Positions 5,148 to 6,648 of a DNA stretch of 6,648 nucleotides are shown here, one piece after another. Within the stretch, counting starts at the first letter, position 1. Each line of letters begins with the position of its first letter. The notes below the pieces were generated by a model. It did no database searches, was not told the origin of the DNA, and was given only the letters and a program-made list of their open reading frames with translations. Source of the stretch: Chloroflexota bacterium (GTDB lineage: Bacteria; Chloroflexota; Dehalococcoidia; UBA2247; RBG-13-53-26); the NCBI GenBank assembly GCA_003650185.1, contig QMOF01000128.1:1-6648 (forward strand), written 5' to 3'. The position numbers were made by a program, and so were the translations under genes.

Positions 5148-6238
5148 AGGTCTAGGAATCTCCCCTCCAGCTTCTGCATTACTTCTGGCATAGTCGTATA
5201 CTCCATCTCTTCCAGGGGGAGACGGTGAGGCTCGAAGGGACCATGACGGCGCAGGTATTCAGCGATCTGGTTCGCCCAGTGGCGCGCCTCGTCGAAAGCA
5301 GGGTCGTCAAACATATCCCGCGGGCCAATCAGCATACCCTCGGCAAGCTGGAACCCGCAGCAGATCACGCGCGGAGGGCCGTCAAAGCGTGAGGGGTTCG
5401 CCTGTGGCTGGGCCGTCGGCATCAGCGGGCCATTGTGCGAGCCACGCATCCACCCCTCCACAAGGTGAGGTACGGCGAAGGGCTCAAGTATCTCCCCCAC
5501 GGCGGGGAACTTCCCCTGAGACCTGACAACAAGCACCGGGTCATCCTTGCCAACATACCTGCCGGCCATGAAGGACAGCTTCTGAGTTGACGACACAGCC
5601 GCTATCTCGTCCGAGGGACGATGGCGGACGGCCTTGACGGCATAGCGATTGGGAGCTCCCATAAGAACCAGCATATCATAAATCTCCTCGGGAGCATTGA
5701 AAACGACCTTCTTGCTGTGCTTTACATCGTGGATCTCGAAGCTAAAACCGGAATGCATGTTCGCTGCAATGACTAGCCCGATTGTATTAAATGGATCGGC
5801 GAACATCCGGTACAGTGGCAGATTCCAGGCACCGGACGACGTCTTGTCAGCCATGAAGATGATCACTGTCTCGGCCTGGCGCTCCTCGAACTCCATCTCA
5901 GCCAGTCCCGGGCCCAGGCCCTTGACATTGCCGGAGAAGGCGTCGCTCAGAAGGTCTTGTCCGGCTCCATGCAGTTTCAAAGCCTTGGCCACATCGGTAC
6001 ACTCCAAAAAGGTGTCCCAGGCCAACTTGTGGATGGCCTCATTCTCTTCCCCCTGCTGGTGCGTCAAGATGAGCTCCAGGTCGTCACCACAGTTGGTAAC
6101 GTGATAGTCGATGAGCTGGCCGCCCTTTCTTGCCCTCTCAAGGCACTCCCGGGCCTTCTTCAACACGTCCGGATGTGAGCTGGAGTGCCCTACGTAGCCT
6201 CCGATGTCGGCCTTGATCACGCTCAGAGTTATCTTCAC
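5144..6238 (-). CDS. fbp: Bifunctional fructose-1,6-bisphosphate aldolase/phosphatase (archaeal type, class V FBPase)
   Basis: This enzyme condenses dihydroxyacetone phosphate and glyceraldehyde 3-phosphate and dephosphorylates the product to fructose 6-phosphate, which makes gluconeogenesis unidirectional. The protein of 364 residues closely follows the Sulfolobus enzyme from memory. Metal ligands Asp11, His18, Asp52 and Asp53 are present, as are AGQDLLSDAFSGN (about 92-104) and FMADK ending at Lys132. Tyr228 and the Schiff-base Lys231 lie in YVGKDD, with Asp232 and Asp233. FDDPAFDE is near 310-317 and MEYTT near 345-349. Numbering past the first motifs runs one behind Sulfolobus. The frame is open upstream to 6304, but the start is taken as GTG at 6238. 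AAGGAGG ends 7 bases before it, and the conserved N-terminus VKITLSVIKAD begins there, whereas the 22 upstream residues have no family counterpart. The C-terminus is about 20 residues shorter than in Sulfolobus. It is the first gene of the cluster. Confidence 0.96.
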   Translation of the reverse strand: MKITLSVIKADIGGYVGHSSSHPDVLKKARECLERARKGGQLIDYHVTNCGDDLELILTHQQGEENEAIHKLAWDTFLECTDVAKALKLHGAGQDLLSDAFSGNVKGLGPGLAEMEFEERQAETVIIFMADKTSSGAWNLPLYRMFADPFNTIGLVIAANMHSGFSFEIHDVKHSKKVVFNAPEEIYDMLVLMGAPNRYAVKAVRHRPSDEIAAVSSTQKLSFMAGRYVGKDDPVLVVRSQGKFPAVGEILEPFAVPHLVEGWMRGSHNGPLMPTAQPQANPSRFDGPPRVICCGFQLAEGMLIGPRDMFDDPAFDEARHWANQIAEYLRRHGPFEPHRLPLEEMEYTTMPEVMQKLEGRFLDL

Positions 6239-6245
6239 CTCGTTT

Positions 6246-6252
6246 CCTCCTT
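6246..6252 (-). promoter_or_regulatory. Ribosome binding site that fixes the FBP aldolase/phosphatase start
   Basis: AAGGAGG on the minus strand ends 7 bases before the GTG at 6238. This supports the internal GTG over the upstream in-frame GTG at 6304. Confidence 0.85.
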
Positions 6253-6347
6253 GCCGTGAAGTTGCTTTGGAGCAGGCCCGCAGAAGCCGGACAACAGTGG
6301 ACACATGCCTGTACGATCACCCCCCTCTTTGGATGAACACCAACCGA

Positions 6348-6376
6348 AGTATACCCGATGCCGATACTCGAATCAA
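6348..6376 (-). promoter_or_regulatory. Promoter of the six-gene minus-strand cluster
   Basis: On the minus strand, TTGATT (6376-6371, 4 of 6 to TTGACA) is followed after exactly 17 bases by TATACT (6353-6348, 5 of 6 to TATAAT). Transcription would begin near 6341, leaving a leader of about 100 bases before the GTG at 6238. No known riboswitch fold is recognised in that leader. This is the best promoter in the window and lies just upstream of the first gene. Confidence 0.65.
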
Positions 6377-6586
6377 CCCGATCTCCATCCTATAGTACCG
6401 AGTCTTCTGGGATCAGGCGGACTGCCCCAGGCTTCTAAAGCTATGTCTGCCTGACCAGATGCCGGGGGCGTGCGCTGTACCAGACCTGGAAGGCGGACAG
6501 GCCGCGGTTTCCTCTCCTGCCTGAGGGGGAGGCGCTGAGTGGCCCGAGTCCCGAGCGCAACCCCAGATTGTCTCAAACAAAATAGA
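6377..6586. other. Non-coding segment with several inverted repeats, function unknown
   Basis: No credible gene is present: the open frames of 60-70 codons here lack any recognisable domain. The segment is unusually rich in pairing. TCAGGCGGAC (6413-6422) pairs with GTCTGCCTGA (6445-6454) with one G-T wobble, and encloses GCTT (6431-6434) paired with AAGC (6438-6441). CCTCTCC (6511-6517) pairs with GGGGAGG (6526-6532) with one wobble. It does not match the conserved parts of tRNA, tmRNA, RNase P RNA or signal recognition particle RNA that I can recall. It could be a small RNA, a leader or simply spacer. Confidence 0.3.
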
Positions 6587-6618
6587 ACGGGACCGCCGGG
6601 TCAACCCGGCGCTCCCGT
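6570..6618 (-). terminator. Probable intrinsic terminator of a minus-strand gene beyond the right edge
   Basis: Bases 6587-6600 pair with 6605-6618 in 13 of 14 positions (one C-C mismatch) around the loop TCAA, a long GC-rich stem. Read on the minus strand, the stem is followed by TTCTATTTTGTTTG, a T-rich though interrupted tail. The plus strand has no T-run after the stem. It would separate an upstream minus-strand transcript from the promoter at 6348-6376. Confidence 0.6.
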
Positions 6619-6648
6619 GGCTGACTCACTGTTCCAGACTTCCGTTAT

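Noticed and set aside
6239..6304. Upstream extension of the FBP aldolase/phosphatase to a GTG at 6304
   Set aside because: The 22 added residues lack counterparts in the family, and a strong ribosome site sits exactly before the GTG at 6238.
6360..6385. T-loop-like sequence (CTCGAATC) suggesting a tRNA
   Set aside because: The flanking bases do not form the 5-base T-stem, and no acceptor stem or anticodon arm can be placed around it.
6373..6604. Two minus-strand open frames of 63-67 codons in the right intergenic region
   Set aside because: They overlap each other, the terminator tail or the promoter, lack good ribosome sites, and their arginine/proline-rich translations look like random GC-rich frames.

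Overview
The window looks like a piece of a moderately GC-rich bacterial chromosome with tightly packed metabolic genes. There is no sign of phage, transposon or CRISPR. The strongest lineage hint is the archaeal-type bifunctional fructose-1,6-bisphosphate aldolase/phosphatase, an enzyme known from archaea and from anaerobic or deep-branching bacterial groups. Shine-Dalgarno sites, several GTG/TTG starts and -35/-10 type promoters fit a bacterium. My guess is Chloroflexota (Dehalococcoidia-like) or another anaerobic lineage, but this is inference with low confidence.

Layout: 1-292 is non-coding and carries a candidate promoter and palindromes. 293-1051 (+) encodes a classical short-chain dehydrogenase/reductase. 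1052-1146 is the gap between convergent genes. From 6238 down to 1147, six genes run on the minus strand in this transcription order: FBP aldolase/phosphatase (5144-6238), RdgB-type XTP/dITP pyrophosphatase (4542-5147), MoaA (3558-4538), MoaC (3091-3582, or from 3555), a methylmalonyl-CoA-epimerase-like VOC protein (2599-3024) and a CoA-disulfide-reductase/NADH-oxidase-like flavoprotein (1147-2490). 6239-6648 is non-coding. It holds a good promoter for the six-gene cluster (-35 at 6371-6376, -10 at 6348-6353), structured DNA of unknown role, and a GC-rich hairpin with a T-rich tail that probably ends a minus-strand gene lying beyond the right edge.

The first four genes of the cluster are coupled: a 4-nt stop/start overlap, then a 3-nt gap, then either a 25-nt overlap or a 2-nt gap. 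The last two genes follow gaps of 66 and 108 nt without an evident promoter or terminator, so one transcript may cover all six. MoaA and MoaC together carry out the first step of molybdenum cofactor synthesis, from GTP to cyclic pyranopterin monophosphate. RdgB removes non-canonical purine nucleotides such as ITP and XTP. FBP aldolase/phosphatase is the gluconeogenic entry to hexose phosphates. The VOC protein and flavoprotein resemble enzymes acting on CoA thioesters or CoA disulfide.

No wholly new system is evident. The points most worth a second look are the lost first metal-ligand position in the VOC protein, the extra cysteines in the flavoprotein, the moaC start choice, a palindrome lying on the dehydrogenase promoter, and the structured segment 6411-6532.
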